A stretch of DNA of 64,000 nucleotides from Rhodeus uyekii (taxonomy: Eukaryota > Chordata > Actinopteri > Cypriniformes > Acheilognathidae). The notes under the pieces were generated by a model that had not been told where the DNA came from, did no database searches, and saw only the letters and a list, made by a program, of their open reading frames with translations. Location of the stretch: NCBI GenBank assembly GCA_037043235.1, contig JAWRVZ010000024.1, positions 6,016,501-6,080,500 on the forward strand. Reading direction: 5' to 3'. Made by a program: the position numbers and the translations under genes. This document shows, piece after piece, positions 1 to 12,134 of this stretch. How positions within the stretch are numbered: the stretch's first letter is position 1; each line of letters starts with the position of its first letter.

Positions 1-2
1 AA

Positions 3-2282
3 TTTACAGCAGTCATAATGACAGCTGTTTATATTCCTCCTCAAGCCAACACAGACCAGGCACTCAAGGAACTGTATGGGAACATAAGTGAGCAGGAAAC
101 CGCGTACCCAGATGCAGCGTTTATTGTTACGGGGGACTTTAACAAAGCTAACTTTAGAACAATAGCTCCAAAATACTTCCAACACATCACCATCAAGACG
201 CGCGGCGATCGAGTACTGGACCATTGTTACTCTCCTTTTCGGGATGCATACAAATCTCTCCCGCGCCCACCTTTCGGCAAATCAGATCACTCCTCCATCC
301 TGCTCCTGCCTGCTTATAGGCAGAAACTGAAACGGGAAGCACCCGCCCTCAGGACAATTCAATGCTGGTCGGACCAATCAGAAGCTACACTACAGGACTG
401 TTTTGATCACGTGGACTGGGACATGTTTCGTGCAGCGTCTGATGACGACATAGAGGTGTACTCAGAGACTGTAACGTGTTTCATCAGGAAGTGTGTGGAA
501 GATGTTGTACCGACAAAAACAATTCGTATCTACCCCAACCAAAAACCGTGGATTAATAGCGATGTTCGAGAAGCCTTGTCAGCACGAACATCCGCTTTTA
601 AATCCGGTAATGCTGATGATCGCAAACAAACCAGTTACGATCTCAGAAAATCCATCAAAGCCGCGAAAAGGCTATATAAAATCAAAGTTGAAGAACAGTT
701 CAACAACAACGATCCAAGAAGTATGTGGCAGGGAATCAGTAACATCACAGACTTTAAAGGGACTAAACCAGCTATGGTGAACATTGCCGCCTCTCTGCCG
801 GATGAGCTTAATAACTTTTATGCTCGTTTCGAGGCTCACAACACCGCCCACACAGAGAGCGCTCCCGCAGCTGCTGCAGGAGACGCGAGTGCACTCACCG
901 TCTCCGTCGCGGATGTAACCCGATCCTTCCGACGGGTAAATATCCGCAAGGCTGCAGGTCCTGATGGCATTCCAGGCCGCGTGCTCCGAGCATGCGCATT
1001 CCAACTAGCCGGTGTCTTCACAGACATTTTCAATCTCTCCCTCTGTCTGTCTGTGGTTCCCTCGTGCTTTAAAAAATCCACCATTGTGCCAATACCAAAG
1101 AAAAGCAAAACCACCTGCTTAAATGACTGGAGGCCCGTAGCTCTCACACCCATTTACAGCAAGTGTTTTGAGAGACTCGTCAGAGACTACATCTGCTCTG
1201 TGCTGCCTTCCTCACTGGATCCACTACAATTTGCGTATCGTAGTAACCGTTCTACAGATGACGCTATTGCTTTCACCCTACACACTGCTCTCTCCCACCT
1301 GGAAAACAGGAACACCTATGTGAGAATGCTGTTTGTGGACTACAGCTCTGCATTTAACACCATAGTGCCCACTACACTTGTTGTGAAGCTCCAGACTCTG
1401 GGACTAAACAGATCTCTGTGCAGCTGGATTCTGGACTTCCTGACAGGCAGAAGTCAGGTGGTCAGAATGGGCAACAAAACATCATCCCCGCTGACCCTCA
1501 ACACTTGTGCTCCTCAGGGCTGTGTCCTCAGCCCACTCCTGTACTCCCTGTACACACATGACTGCACAGCCACACACAGCTCCAACGTCATCGTCAAATT
1601 TGCCGACGACACAACGGTGATAGGCCTGATCACCGACAATGATGAAACGGCCTACAGAGAGGAGGTAAGCACCTTGACTAAATGGTGTCAGGAGAACCAC
1701 CTCTCACTCAACACCGACAAGACTAATGAGCTGGTGGTGGATTTCAGGAGACAGAGCCGAGAACACAGACCCATCACCATCGACAAGACACCTGTGGAAC
1801 GGGTAAGCAGCTTTAAGTTCCTCGGCGTTAACATCATCGAGGATCTCACCTGGTCTGCACACACTGACGCAGTGCTGAAGAAGGCACATCAACGCCTCTT
1901 CTTCCTGAGACGGCTGAGGAAGTTTGGAATGAGCTCCAGCATCCTCAGATCGTTTTACACTTGTACTATAGAGAGCATCCTGACGGGCTGCATCACTGCC
2001 TGGTTCGGAAACAGCACCGCTGGCAACCGTAAAGCTCTGAAGAGGGTCGTGCGAACTGCCAGCCACATTGTTGGAGGTGAGCTTCCCTCCCTCCAGGACA
2101 TCTACACCAGGCGGTGTGTAAGGAAAGCCCGGAGGATCACCAGTGACTCCAGCCACCCGTCCCATAGACTGCTCTCTCTGCTACCCTCAGGAAGACGTCT
2201 CCGCAGCATCCGATCCCGCACTAGCAGACTTAGGGACAGCTTTTTCCCACAGGCTATTAGATTACTAAACATTCAAAACTAA
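3..2282 (+). CDS. LINE ORF2-type endonuclease/reverse transcriptase (5' partial)
   Basis: The protein nicks target DNA and reverse transcribes the LINE RNA at the nick (established for the family). The frame is already open at the window edge and runs to TAA at 2280-2282. Counting from the first ATG at 18, the C-terminal part of the APE-type endonuclease covers about residues 1-100, including GDFN near 40 and SDHSS near 89. The RT domain has AAGPDGIPGR near 313, the APQGCVLSPLLYSLY motif and the catalytic FADDTT near 527. The C-terminal LLPSGRR...SFFPQAIRLLN block is typical of fish CR1/L2-like LINEs. There is no stop or frameshift in the visible part, unlike copy B, so this copy may be coding-competent if its missing 5' part is intact. 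The ATG at 18 is internal, not the true start. Confidence 0.92.
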   Translation, partial: FTAVIMTAVYIPPQANTDQALKELYGNISEQETAYPDAAFIVTGDFNKANFRTIAPKYFQHITIKTRGDRVLDHCYSPFRDAYKSLPRPPFGKSDHSSILLLPAYRQKLKREAPALRTIQCWSDQSEATLQDCFDHVDWDMFRAASDDDIEVYSETVTCFIRKCVEDVVPTKTIRIYPNQKPWINSDVREALSARTSAFKSGNADDRKQTSYDLRKSIKAAKRLYKIKVEEQFNNNDPRSMWQGISNITDFKGTKPAMVNIAASLPDELNNFYARFEAHNTAHTESAPAAAAGDASALTVSVADVTRSFRRVNIRKAAGPDGIPGRVLRACAFQLAGVFTDIFNLSLCLSVVPSCFKKSTIVPIPKKSKTTCLNDWRPVALTPIYSKCFERLVRDYICSVLPSSLDPLQFAYRSNRSTDDAIAFTLHTALSHLENRNTYVRMLFVDYSSAFNTIVPTTLVVKLQTLGLNRSLCSWILDFLTGRSQVVRMGNKTSSPLTLNTCAPQGCVLSPLLYSLYTHDCTATHSSNVIVKFADDTTVIGLITDNDETAYREEVSTLTKWCQENHLSLNTDKTNELVVDFRRQSREHRPITIDKTPVERVSSFKFLGVNIIEDLTWSAHTDAVLKKAHQRLFFLRRLRKFGMSSSILRSFYTCTIESILTGCITAWFGNSTAGNRKALKRVVRTASHIVGGELPSLQDIYTRRCVRKARRITSDSSHPSHRLLSLLPSGRRLRSIRSRTSRLRDSFFPQAIRLLNIQN

Positions 2283-2757
2283 TACAGCATACCCCCACAA
2301 TAAGGCACACCACACACCGCACTTAACTTTAAGAGTCAACACTGCACTATATACACACACACTGCATTTAACATCTACCTGTTACATCAGGCACGTCCAT
2401 CACATCTCTTTCCAGTTCACGTACAATCTGTGGCACTTCAGCATTTTTATTTTATGTGTATATATGTCAATAATGTAGTTTGTATATTCTGTGTAATTGC
2501 GTAAACAATGTATAGTGTAATGTGATGTTAACTGTATGTATAATGTGTAGTGTAGCACTAACTGTAAGCATGCCAATGGTACACTGTGTGTACTGACTAT
2601 GTTTGTGCACATTGCACATTTTACCTGTTGAAGTTTGTATAGTTATATGTTAACTGTTTCTGCAAATTTCTGGAGCATGCTCCAAAGAATTTCACTTACC
2701 AAGGCACATGTGCTGTGGTAATGTGACAATAAAAAACTTGAACTTGAACTTGAACTA
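2283..2757 (+). other. LINE copy A 3' UTR and tail
   Basis: Non-coding 3' region shared almost base for base with 39486-39964. It ends with GACAATAAAAAACTTG and about three TTGAAC units, the likely RT recognition tail. Confidence 0.85.
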
Positions 2758-2788
2758 ACTGAAAGATACACCCTGTTAATTGCTTAAG

Positions 2789-2836
2789 TTTACATTTATT
2801 CATTTAGCAGACGCTTTTATCCAAAGTGACTTAGAT
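2789..2836 (-). mobile_element. Fragment of tRNA-derived fish SINE (3' tail only)
   Basis: Reverse complement of the common teleost tail AAAGCGTCTGCTAAATGAAT, also found at seven other places in this window. No tRNA-like head is visible here. Confidence 0.6.
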
Positions 2837-2942
2837 CTTGAGGAGAACAAAATTAGTGTGTAAAAGAGTGTCAGACCCAACATTGCAAGAACATTGAAGT
2901 AGGAGCCTGGAGAATGGAGGGACTAAAGCAAGGGAGGAAAGT

Positions 2943-2944
<2 letters not shown>

Positions 2945-2981
<37 letters not shown>
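2945..2981 (+). repeat. (TG)n microsatellite
   Basis: About 18 TG units in a row, between fragmentary repeats. Confidence 0.9.
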
Positions 2982-2985
<4 letters not shown>

Positions 2986-3489
2986 CATGTTAGGGGCTCA
3001 CAGAAGAAGTGCGTTTTCAGCTGTCTTTTGAATATTGACAGGGATTCTGCATTCTGGATGAAGGCAAGGAGATTGTTGCACTGATATGGCAGTCATTGGT
3101 GCTTTACTGACACCTAGTAAAAGCTGAATTCAGCACACTCCCCAATCCACCCAAAGACAGTTTGCTGACAGTCATATGTATATGGGATACTAAACAAGAA
3201 ATTATTTATCAAAGTGGACTGTCCTTTCTTCCGGACCCAGATGGGCTAACTTCTAATGGATTTCCACTAGCCCACGTGTGGCCTTCCTTGGAAGTTCACC
3301 AGGAAATAATGCTGTGCTCACAAATTCCAAGGCCGTACCTATGGGACTTGGAAAGTCATAAGATGCCTTTTTTGTGTATTCTTGTTTCTTTACTGTGTAA
3401 GATCAACAAAGGGTTCAAGCTCAAGTTCTCCCACGAAAAAGATTTGATCGACCTAAAATTGAAGCCTTTAGAAAACACAAATTAAAACA

Positions 3490-4140
3490 ATTCCCAAAGA
3501 TAACCTGGGAAACTTTGGTTTGACAGATAAGAGCTAAACCAGCTTTAGGAAACTTCCACAGTGTTCAAGGTTCGAGATGAAGAATCTATGGTCTACAATA
3601 TCAAATGCTGCACTCACGTCTAGTCATATGAGAATAGAATGAGTCCACAGTTGTAATTTATGAATGCATTTAAAAAAAAAATTTAGCAGTGCTATAGGTA
3701 TTTCCTAAAACCCGACTGAAATGTTTCAAATGTGTTCAAATGACTCAAATGAGTTGGAAAACTCTTTTCCCGATACCAATTTTTTAAAAAAAATTTTTTT
3801 TTTGAGAGATAGGCCTAAAATTGGACAAAATAGTAGAATCGAGATTTGGTTTCTTACTTATAAGTTGACAACAGCATGTTTTAAACACTCTGGCATAGTC
3901 CCTATGACAAAGTATTTATTAACTAGACTCGGTCCAACAGATTCTAGCACAATGTTTTCACACACCTGTAGGAATTTGTCATGTGGGAGGTGGGAGGTAG
4001 TAGGTTTTATCTGATTTACAAATTAAGGGTTTCAACTTTCAAACCACTCAAAGAGAATCAGAAAGATCAAACTAAGAAGGTTGGATCTGAGATCTAATCT
4101 CTCAGTTTAACAATTACGGTTTCAAAGGAGCAATATCGTC
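3490..4140 (-). mobile_element. Degenerate dispersed repeat (family also at 17.6, 28.0, 48.3 kb)
   Basis: Contains a block (tggtctacaatatcaaatgc, then gtatttcctaaaacc) that recurs in diverged form at 48450-48570. The related copy at 17.9-18.25 kb reads as LINE RT on the minus strand, so this is probably LINE-related. No frame survives, and the strand is inferred from the relatives. Confidence 0.4.
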
Positions 4141-4149
4141 CAAAATCTT

Positions 4150-5690
4150 TATGCAGGTAGAATTGAGATGGAAGTAAGATGATTTTCAGCCCTCCATGAA
4201 TTAAGAGGACATTCCAGGTTAGACTTTAAGCTTCTAACAGCCTCTATTAACACCACAAATGTCAATAGCATAGATAGATAAGCCATGATCGAGTGTATGA
4301 CTAAGTGTGTGAGGCAGGAGCTGGAAACAGCGTGCAGGTTTTTAGTCTGGCCCGCTGTGGCACGGTTATTTAATATTTGCATGTAATATCTGAGAGCAAG
4401 AGGTTTTCTTTAGGTTTTATGTAGCCTATTATAGGCTATATAAGCCACATGTTCTGTATTACCAATGGCAGGTTGTCGATACAGGACTCAGACATTGTGA
4501 GTTTGTCTTTGTGATGCCGTTGGACTCGGGTCGATTGGTAATGTTTACATGAATGATAAATAGGTTCATGTGCCCATTTATATGTCACAAGCTTTTTACA
4601 CACACTGCATGCATGTATAGAGTTTCACACTGTTTGTGCACATATCAAAATCATTTCTTTATATAAAGTCTTTGATACTATTCTCCTACATTGCCTCTTG
4701 TCTTCGTTTTAAAGAGCAGACTTAATATTTAGATATTTTGGGTCCTGATTAGGAGACAATGAGCATATGAAACCGTTACATCGCCCTTCCCACTCTCAAG
4801 AGTGTCTGTGGATGAAAGTATGAAGGAAGGAAGGAAGGAAGGAAGGAAAGACTGATAATCTGCTCCATTTCACAGACATTTAGAGGTAGTAATTTATGAC
4901 ATTTCATTTAACATCTGGAGTTCATTCCACAAATCACACATCAATACGCCATTTCACGTCATTGCACACGTGCAGTCCTGTCCAGTTTCGTTTTTTTAGT
5001 GTTTGTATGTCATGAGAAACCGAGTTTCCGCAGGAATCCGGTCTCCTTTAGGACTCAGGCGGTGATGCCTGATAACACAAACATCATTCATTTTAAACAT
5101 GTAATTGGGAATTATATTGGAAGCAAAAAACACTTAATATTATGCAAGTTCTCACACTTGCATAATATTAACCATAGTAACCATAGTAATATATTAAAAG
5201 CAATATACATAATATAATGTAGAATGTAAATAATGCATAAAAAATACGATACACCGTGACATACTTAATATAAAGTCAATTCTTTCATTAGATGACCTGT
5301 ATACAAGCAAGCTGAAAAACAGTTAGAATGAGAAATGCCTGATTTCACAACCTATCGCTTCAGTTATACATGTATATGAATCATGTAATTTAAAAAAACA
5401 TTAATGGTGTCATGGAAATAATTTTCCCAAATGTTGCACAGGCATGTTGAAGTGATCAAGAATTGATCAAGATGCATGTTAAAGGAGTAATGTAGGGCTC
5501 ATGAACCACATGTCCCGTGGCGCTTCAAAAAGAAGCCCACTTTCCTGACAATGATATTGACTGGGGAAATTCTGTTTCAATAATTACTGAATTTGTAGCC
5601 CCTGAATCTAGCAAGAATATCATGGGAGTATTTTCTACTGTAATCTCTACCAAAGCACATCACATCAACAAGCACATCAGCAAGCACTTC
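4150..5690. other. No gene seen
   Basis: AT-rich sequence with short open frames only. It holds a (GGAA)n tract near 4825-4848 and a small A/T-rich inverted repeat (caagttctcacacttgcataatatt) near 5143-5168. I see no coding signal. Confidence 0.5.
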
Positions 5691-5694
5691 TTCA

Positions 5695-6240
5695 TTGCAA
5701 GGAGCGAGAGAAAAAGAGAAAGAATTTGGACAATACTTATCTGCTTTTGGATGGACGTGGCCCCCGTCGCTCACCGCCTCTCTCTTTCAATCCGCTTGTT
5801 CTTGCCACTGCCCTCTGCTTTTCATAGCTTCAGGATATTCATTGCTCCAGTGTCCCCTTTTGCCACAGTTAACACATGTTTCCGGGTCAGGAGCTGGTTC
5901 TCGATATTGTCCACCTCGTCCTCTTCCCCTTCCTCTTCCTCTTCCCCTTCCTCGTTGTTGTCCTCCTGTGACATTCAGTCCGGACACATTTACCAGAGCC
6001 AGTTGTAATTCTTTGTCCATCTTTCATCCTCTCGCTTTTTGTTGTTCCTTGAGGATGGATTGATTGCCACTGGCGTATCGTTTTACATCTGCCAGGGATC
6101 CCATTGACCATCCCACACATGACCGTTTCGTTGCTTCGATCTCTCCATCCATTTCCGACCGGAGCTCCATCGACTGCTGGTGATCTGGAAAACCAACCCA
6201 CTGTCTCTGTCAAATATTTATTTCAGTCCACAGAAATATT
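5695..6240 (-). pseudogene. Retrovirus-like gag remnant with degraded zinc knuckle
   Basis: On the minus strand, frame 6020-5787 shows an Arg-Gly-rich tract followed by a nucleocapsid-type zinc knuckle: CVNCGKRGHW with the final Cys replaced by Tyr. The neighbouring frame upstream carries gag-like sequence broken by stops and shifts. Nucleocapsid proteins bind genomic RNA during packaging in retroviruses and LTR retrotransposons. The missing knuckle ligand, the short frames and the lack of neighbouring pol sequence show a dead fragment. It could come from an endogenous retrovirus or from a Gypsy-type element; the sequence does not decide. Confidence 0.6.
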
Positions 6241-6869
6241 CCTCGTTGGTTGACCTGTCCTTTAGTTTGCACTGCTTGACTTTTTCAATGTTCATTTGCA
6301 CTGGAAAAGCGTTGTGATCTGTGTCTTGAAAGCTGCAAGCTTCTTTTTGTCTGTTGTATTGCTAGTATGCGACCAGGTCGATGTTTTAGTTGGTCTTCTG
6401 CTGGTCATTTGTCATTTATTTTGGACATGGCCACAGTTCCACATTTCAGTTTCATTAGTCTCCGCAATTCAGTCACAGTGGGACGAAATTCTTAACAAAA
6501 GATTTTGATCTCTATTGAGGACAAATGTTCGGCTGCTTCCTTGAGGTCGACTGCGGTCCAAGATCGCTGAACCAACATCATCGCTCCATCTCCTCCTGCC
6601 ACCTCTATCATTGGCATCCTGGATCTTTTTCCCAGTTTCAATTTCATCCTCCTCCGTTTCAGTCATCAATCCGATTATGGTACTAATGGATTATTTCGTT
6701 GCGTGTCTAGAGTACATAGAGTCTCTCTTCATTAATCTATCCAGCATATCTGCACCTGCAGAAGTTTTTGACATGTGGCGCCATGACTATTCGAGGTGAA
6801 ACGTTTATCGTATTGTGTTGCAATGCAATTCCTGGTTTACTTTAATGTTTATCATAGATATATCTCCTT

Positions 6870-7052
6870 AAATTGTCCTTTCTCTCAAACAGGAGAGAGT
6901 GGCGCTTGCCATGTCTGGAGTCTAGACTCAATGTCTAGGTCAAGGATTCAATTCCAAGGGAAAGCATGAACTGATTTGAATGTCAGTGTGTTTTTTGAAT
7001 GCAATACAAGTTGCTTCTGATAAAAGCGTCTCCCAAATGCATGAATGGGAAT
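6870..7052 (+). mobile_element. tRNA-derived fish SINE
   Basis: A tRNA-like head with an A-box-like start (gagtggcgcttgcca) and a B-box-like segment (caaggattcaattcc) is followed by the body (aagcatgaactgatt) and the tail (gataaaagcgtctcccaaat). It is diverged. Confidence 0.7.
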
Positions 7053-7704
7053 GTATGCCAATTGAAAAACATGGTGTGTGTATATATATATTGCAGCGCT
7101 CCACTATGGGAAAATAGGAGAACAGACACAGAATGCAGTGAAGTGTCACCCCAGAATGTGTCATTTAATTATTTTAAAGCGGTGAAGTTTAGGTGCGAAC
7201 AAACTCAGTCTATGATTTGTGCAGGTGAAATGTTTGGTAGTTGAACAGTGCAGTTCCTCCTTGTTCAATGAAGAGATGAAAGTCAGGCCAACTTGCTGGG
7301 TGATCCACCCTCCCTCGGCATAGTTAATCACTCTCTAAAGAAACAAAGAAGCAAATAAAAAAGCAGTTAGAAACGCACTCATTGAGAGTCCATACAGCTC
7401 TCCTTCCTTCTTGCTTCCTGGTGTTTATGTCTTCCTCTGGATGATTGCCTCATTGTTGTCGGCTGGGATTGCCAGGGGTATGAGAGGGGTGGAAGCAACA
7501 TCTCGTCACAATATATATCTATGTATCTCAATGAAGATGAAAATGGCACTACATATTTACATTTTATAGCTTTTTGAAAACACTCAATTCAGTTAGGGTC
7601 ATACAATTTATAAATGACAATATATTCACTCAAAATGTGAATATACTACAGAGCACAAATATGTTCAGATATATTTATACACAAACAGTAACAAACTTTA
7701 TCAA

Positions 7705-7711
<7 letters not shown>

Positions 7712-7737
<26 letters not shown>
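7712..7737. repeat. (TA)n microsatellite
   Basis: About 13 TA units directly left of a MITE. Confidence 0.85.
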
Positions 7738-7738
<1 letters not shown>

Positions 7739-7755
7739 CCGGGAGAGTCACAGAC

Positions 7756-8089
7756 ATCACAAACGAGCCCGTGTATCATGACCCATGATATGGGTCGTCT
7801 AGGGGCAGACTGACAGCTGAATACTACAAAGCAGCTCTACAGGGAATAATAGTGTGCATTATCTGCAACAGAAGTCTTAATCAATTATCTTTACTTTCAC
7901 TCTGGCGTTTTATGAAGAGAACAATGTCAGATGTCATACTCTGTGGCATCAGCTGCGATAGAGTCCATACCATTTGCCGGCAGTGAATAACAGGTGCTTA
8001 TAAAACAAAGTGAGTAGTATTCAGCTGTCAGTCTGCCCCGCACTAGAAGACCCATATCATGGGTCATGATACACGGGCCCGCTTGTGAT
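7756..8089. mobile_element. MITE with ~75-bp terminal inverted repeats
   Basis: Bases 7756-7826 (atcacaaacgagcccgtgta onward) are the reverse complement of 8012-8089, apart from a few changes. The 185-bp interior is unrelated and non-coding. This is the structure of a non-autonomous DNA transposon. I could not find a clear target duplication, so the superfamily is open. Confidence 0.8.
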
Positions 8090-10290
8090 TGCAAATTATC
8101 ATATAAAGTCATGCTTTCAGTGTTTCCAGTGCTGTCAGTCCCGTTAAATAGTTTTGGGATTGTTCAAATGTAGACAGATAAAATGAAAAATTTAAATATA
8201 CAAATAACATTACTTCTGTTTTGTTATAAATAAAGCAGTATTTTTTTTTAAAAGAGGTAAAGATGTCAAATTTAGAAGAGAAAAATATGTCACATTTGTT
8301 ATATACAGCAATGTTATATACAGCTAAGGTAATATAACACAAGGTGTAGGATTTCAAATGTACTTTCTTTTTCTTTTTTTACATGAAGATATTAAAAATG
8401 TTAATATATCTGCAATGTGGACACATTTTAGATGACTGTGTACCACTATGTCACCACGGATAGTGAGGTTGAATTCATTGCACAATCTTAAATCTATTTG
8501 ATCATGTGACAAGATGACAATACTCCGGTGACTAAGTTAAAGCAAAATCTGATAAACGGATTAACTGAGCAAACCCAAAGCAAGTTCCACATATTATAAG
8601 AAACTGATACAATACTGATTTTAGTTGGTCTAAATTAAGTAGGTTAGTCACACAAATTCACTAATCAAGGGCTCATCATTACTAAGTTTCACCCCTGAAA
8701 CACACCATAATCCTGCTATTAATCTCCCACCCGTTTTTGTAATGTCAAACTGCCTGTATTCACCGCCTAAGAAAACATCGCACCCAAAACATATTCTGCC
8801 ATTATTAAGCAAAATGACCAAAAAGAGTTGATTTCAGAAAGGAAAATTGGTACAAATTGTAGAAGTAAAAAGTTTTTCAAATACTTAAAAATTACAAACA
8901 TACAAAAGATTTGGAAATAGTAAATGGGATATTATAAATAGCCAATGAAAATTGGCTATACATGTCTGTTACGGTCCTGGTTTTCGTAAATGGTTCGATT
9001 GCTCTGTCTTTCAATCTTTCTAGTTCTGTCTGCTTCCAATCGGGTAATCCATTAGGATGACTGATCATTCATTGGCTGTTTGGATGAGGCGAGGACTATA
9101 TAATGAAGCCGTCGGCCTTTGTCGGGGAGCTCATTCTTGGTTTGGCCGTGAACGGGTTGAGAACTCCTGGATCCCTCCTCCGGTCGATACTATGTTGAGT
9201 GAAAACCTCACCATGATTACATCTGTTCATGTTACCCAAATGTAGACCTTACAGTGTAACGCTTGCCATTGTCACATATTCTTTTTCTAAGCCTAGAAAT
9301 CTTGGAGAGTAGGAGTGTCATGCCAGCTACTTTTTCATTAGGAAGTTAGGTAACTTAAACGTATTTGATTTTCTACTTGGTTGGGTTATTTACTTTATTC
9401 CCTCTTTTTGTTTTATATTTGTTCTGTTTGTTATTTTGGCCTTTGGACACCCTGAAGAGATCCTCTCTGCTTTATTTGTTCATTTAATGAATTTAATCAT
9501 ATCACTTCTATTTAGTTGTGCTGTTCTGTTTAATTATCGACCGGAGTGAGTAAAAAGGGATCCCTCATCACAACCCAATCGTATTATTATTCCCATCGTA
9601 TTTTTCTGTTTGAATGTTCCCAAGACTCGAGCCTTCAAACTACTCGGATACATTCAGAACAGGTGGCCACTGATATGCACTACTCTTTGAGCATTAAAGT
9701 CAAATTATTTAAAGACAATAGCATAATTTATTTTACAGACAGATTATTAATCTATTCCCAGCTCATTTTTATCTACAGATTCGACATTCAATCAATTCGG
9801 TCAGAACGCTGGTTCATTCAGAAACGATGTTGTGGCTTTATTCGGAATTAGTCCAAATTCCTGACTTTTGTATGACTGTAAAAATTAAACAAACAAAAAG
9901 ATAAAGGGCAGTCAATGTTTAGACAGTCTATGATCACATGGCAAACTGATTTGATCTCTAAACTTGGGATGACACACTGTAAATACTTATTTGATGAAAG
10001 AATTTATATCCTGCACTTGCGGTGTATGTTTTGTTTTTAAAATATGTGTGGGAACTGCAGGAAAACCAGCAATAAAGTTAAACGCTATGCATGACATCAT
10101 GGTAGGCTTGTGATTACTCGCTTTGCTTTAAATAAAAACCCCTATGAGATCAAGTATGAATATATTGTGTTTGTTCACAATCTCAGACCTTTGGCAGAAA
10201 TATTGTTTTGCATACTTTATCTAGAGTTAGAACAATTGGGAAAAAATTACCTTTGGAATATAATGAAAGTGTGGTGACAGAATTCCCACA
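8090..10290. other. No gene seen; repeat-like segment at 8968-9600
   Basis: AT-rich sequence without a supported gene. The part from about 8968 starts TGTTACGGTCC and has a TATA-like actatataatg near 9096, which resembles a fish LTR. I found no matching end or target duplication, so it is not called as an element. Confidence 0.35.
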
Positions 10291-10293
10291 TGT

Positions 10294-10708
10294 TGTAACA
10301 CGGGTCCCTGTCTCTGTCTGGGTCTTCATTGTCACTTTCTGTCCGTCTTGTCATTGTTTCACTTCCTGTCTATTGGGTCATTGTTTCACTCCCTGCACCT
10401 GTCTTGTAATCACTTCCTCGTTAGTCTCCCAGGTGTTGCTGTTTCCCCTTGTGTATATATCACTCTTGCATTCCCCTTGTGTTTGTCAGTTGTTAAAGAA
10501 GTAATGTTAATCGTGTGTGGATGTTTGCCTGTTTCTCCTGCCGTGTTTCTTGTTTTGAGTTTTATTCTAGTCCAAGTTAATGCACATGTGTGCTTGTTTT
10601 GTTTTGTTATTTCAAGTCTTTTGTTTATTATTAAAGTTACTTTAGTTTTGGAAATCTGCCTTGTGCCTGTCTCCTCGTCATCGCACACCAACACCCTGCT
10701 CCGTTACA
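10294..10708 (+). mobile_element. Solo LTR, 415 bp, with 5-bp target duplication
   Basis: The segment starts TGTAACACGGG and ends CCGTTACA, and is flanked on both sides by CATGT (10289-10293 and 10709-10713). TG...CA ends and a perfect 5-bp duplication are the marks of an integrated LTR retrotransposon reduced to one LTR by recombination. A TATA-like tgtatatatcac near 10450 and a TTATTAAAG near 10626 fit promoter and polyadenylation signals on the plus strand. No internal domain remains. Confidence 0.82.
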
Positions 10709-11029
10709 CATGTAGACCAGGCCACTACCACAATTAGGGGTTCTTCTTAGTTTTCCACGTATTTTAAACTAAAGTATGACAAGTTTTTAGACTAAATTAG
10801 TTTAAATCTTCTCAATTTAAATATTTTTCAGATTATATTTGTGCTTATGAGATAAAGTAGATTAGGAGTTTTATTCTCTGATTTGTGTGCAATTTATGGG
10901 CTACATTTAACACTTTCATTGTTTGGGTTTGACAAGTGTAAGCAAAGTTCAGGTCAAACAGTTAGTGGGTTGAGATGTTTGTATTGTACACATAATGTGT
11001 GTATGAATGACCAAAGTCAAGCCTGTAAT

Positions 11030-11440
11030 TGTCACGGTTGAGTAAGGAGAACTCACGCACGCAGAGAAAGGAACATTTATAACAAAAAGAAACCAAGACA
11101 CAAAAGAAACTGCCCACAAGGGGGAAAACTTAACTGAATTAAGTTTTATTAAAGCATAAACTACCAAACATCACACAGGAATCTGGAAAGGAACAGGTAC
11201 CAACCAAAAACTGGAAGACCAGGAACAGACATGAAATGACAACGACACAACGGAGAGCAAACACAAAGGGATTAAATAGGCACATGAAAAATAGCCGTGG
11301 AATGATTATGAGAACAAGGAGGAGGGGCAGACGCCAACGAGACACGCACATCGCCACGTGTTCACAAAACTGATGCGACGGCACGCAGTAGTGAACACAC
11401 CCACTGCGTGAGACATGGACAACATCTCCCCCAGTTTAGC
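11030..11440 (-). mobile_element. Probable LTR fragment (minus)
   Basis: On the minus strand this reads as LTR-like: a CTTTAATAAAACTTAATTC polyadenylation-type signal about 120 bases before an end at CCGTGACA (plus 11033). The other end and the target duplication are not clear. Confidence 0.45.
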
Positions 11441-11460
11441 TCATAAACCCTCTCTATTAA

Positions 11461-12134
11461 ACAGCTGGATTATAAACAGGATTAAGTGGGTGCTGTGCCA
11501 ACTGAGCAGCCTTACTTTGTTGCTGTTATTCTTAACTTTAGTCATGCTGGCAAGCTTCATTGGTGCTGCTCATCATTAGGTAATTTGGTTAGAGATGTAG
11601 TGATTTGAGCTGCTTAGTTGTTCTTTTTAGTGTTTAATTGATTTTTTTTTTTCCTTTTCTCTCTGGAAACATTTAAGAGTTGCTATCTACCGCCAGTATT
11701 TTTAAAAACTTTCCATAGTCCCCAGAAAAGTTTTATTGTATGAATATTTGAACATGCAATATATCTAAAGAATATTGCCCTTTTCTTTAAAAAGCATCTT
11801 TATGCATTCTTTTTGAATATGGGTAAGCTTTATTAAAAAAGTAACGTTTTGAGCAAAAAACTGAGAAAAGTGTGTTTAAAAGTCTACATCTGGATGGGAT
11901 TCAGAAAGATGATCAAAACACAGATGGAGTCCGTCAACACCTAAAGCTTCACAGTCCCAAAGCTCGTCCTGGATCCACATTTCATTCATTAATATTAGAC
12001 AGTTTTGATTTAAATGCTGTTTAACAATGATGGCCGGGTTATTTTACACGTTTACATGTGCTATCGCTTGTTTCTACTTCTTCTGACCAAATACCTTTAG
12101 ATTAGGAGATTCTGAAGATTCACAATAGTGACCC
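11461..12134 (+). repeat. Left arm of a large interrupted palindrome
   Basis: Two blocks, 11461-11585 and 11673-12134, are inverted copies of 15188-15307 and 13591-13960. The left arm has about 80 extra bases near 11850-11930 that the right arm lacks. Non-coding. Confidence 0.85.

Larger units (their letters stand above)
1..2757 (+). mobile_element. LINE retrotransposon, 5' end outside window (copy A)
   Basis: This is a non-LTR retrotransposon with a long endonuclease/RT frame followed by about 475 bases of 3' UTR. It ends in AATAAA-like sequence and tandem TTGAAC units, as CR1/L2-type LINEs end in short tandem repeats rather than poly(A). A second copy lies at 36549-39964 and is nearly identical over the shared part. 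The 5' end is cut by the window. I place it in the CR1/L2 superfamily from the RT style and tail; the exact clade is inference. Confidence 0.93.

Noticed and set aside
9057..9245. 62-residue frame after a TATA-like site
   Set aside because: No recognisable domain or splice context, inside sequence that looks like an LTR-type repeat.
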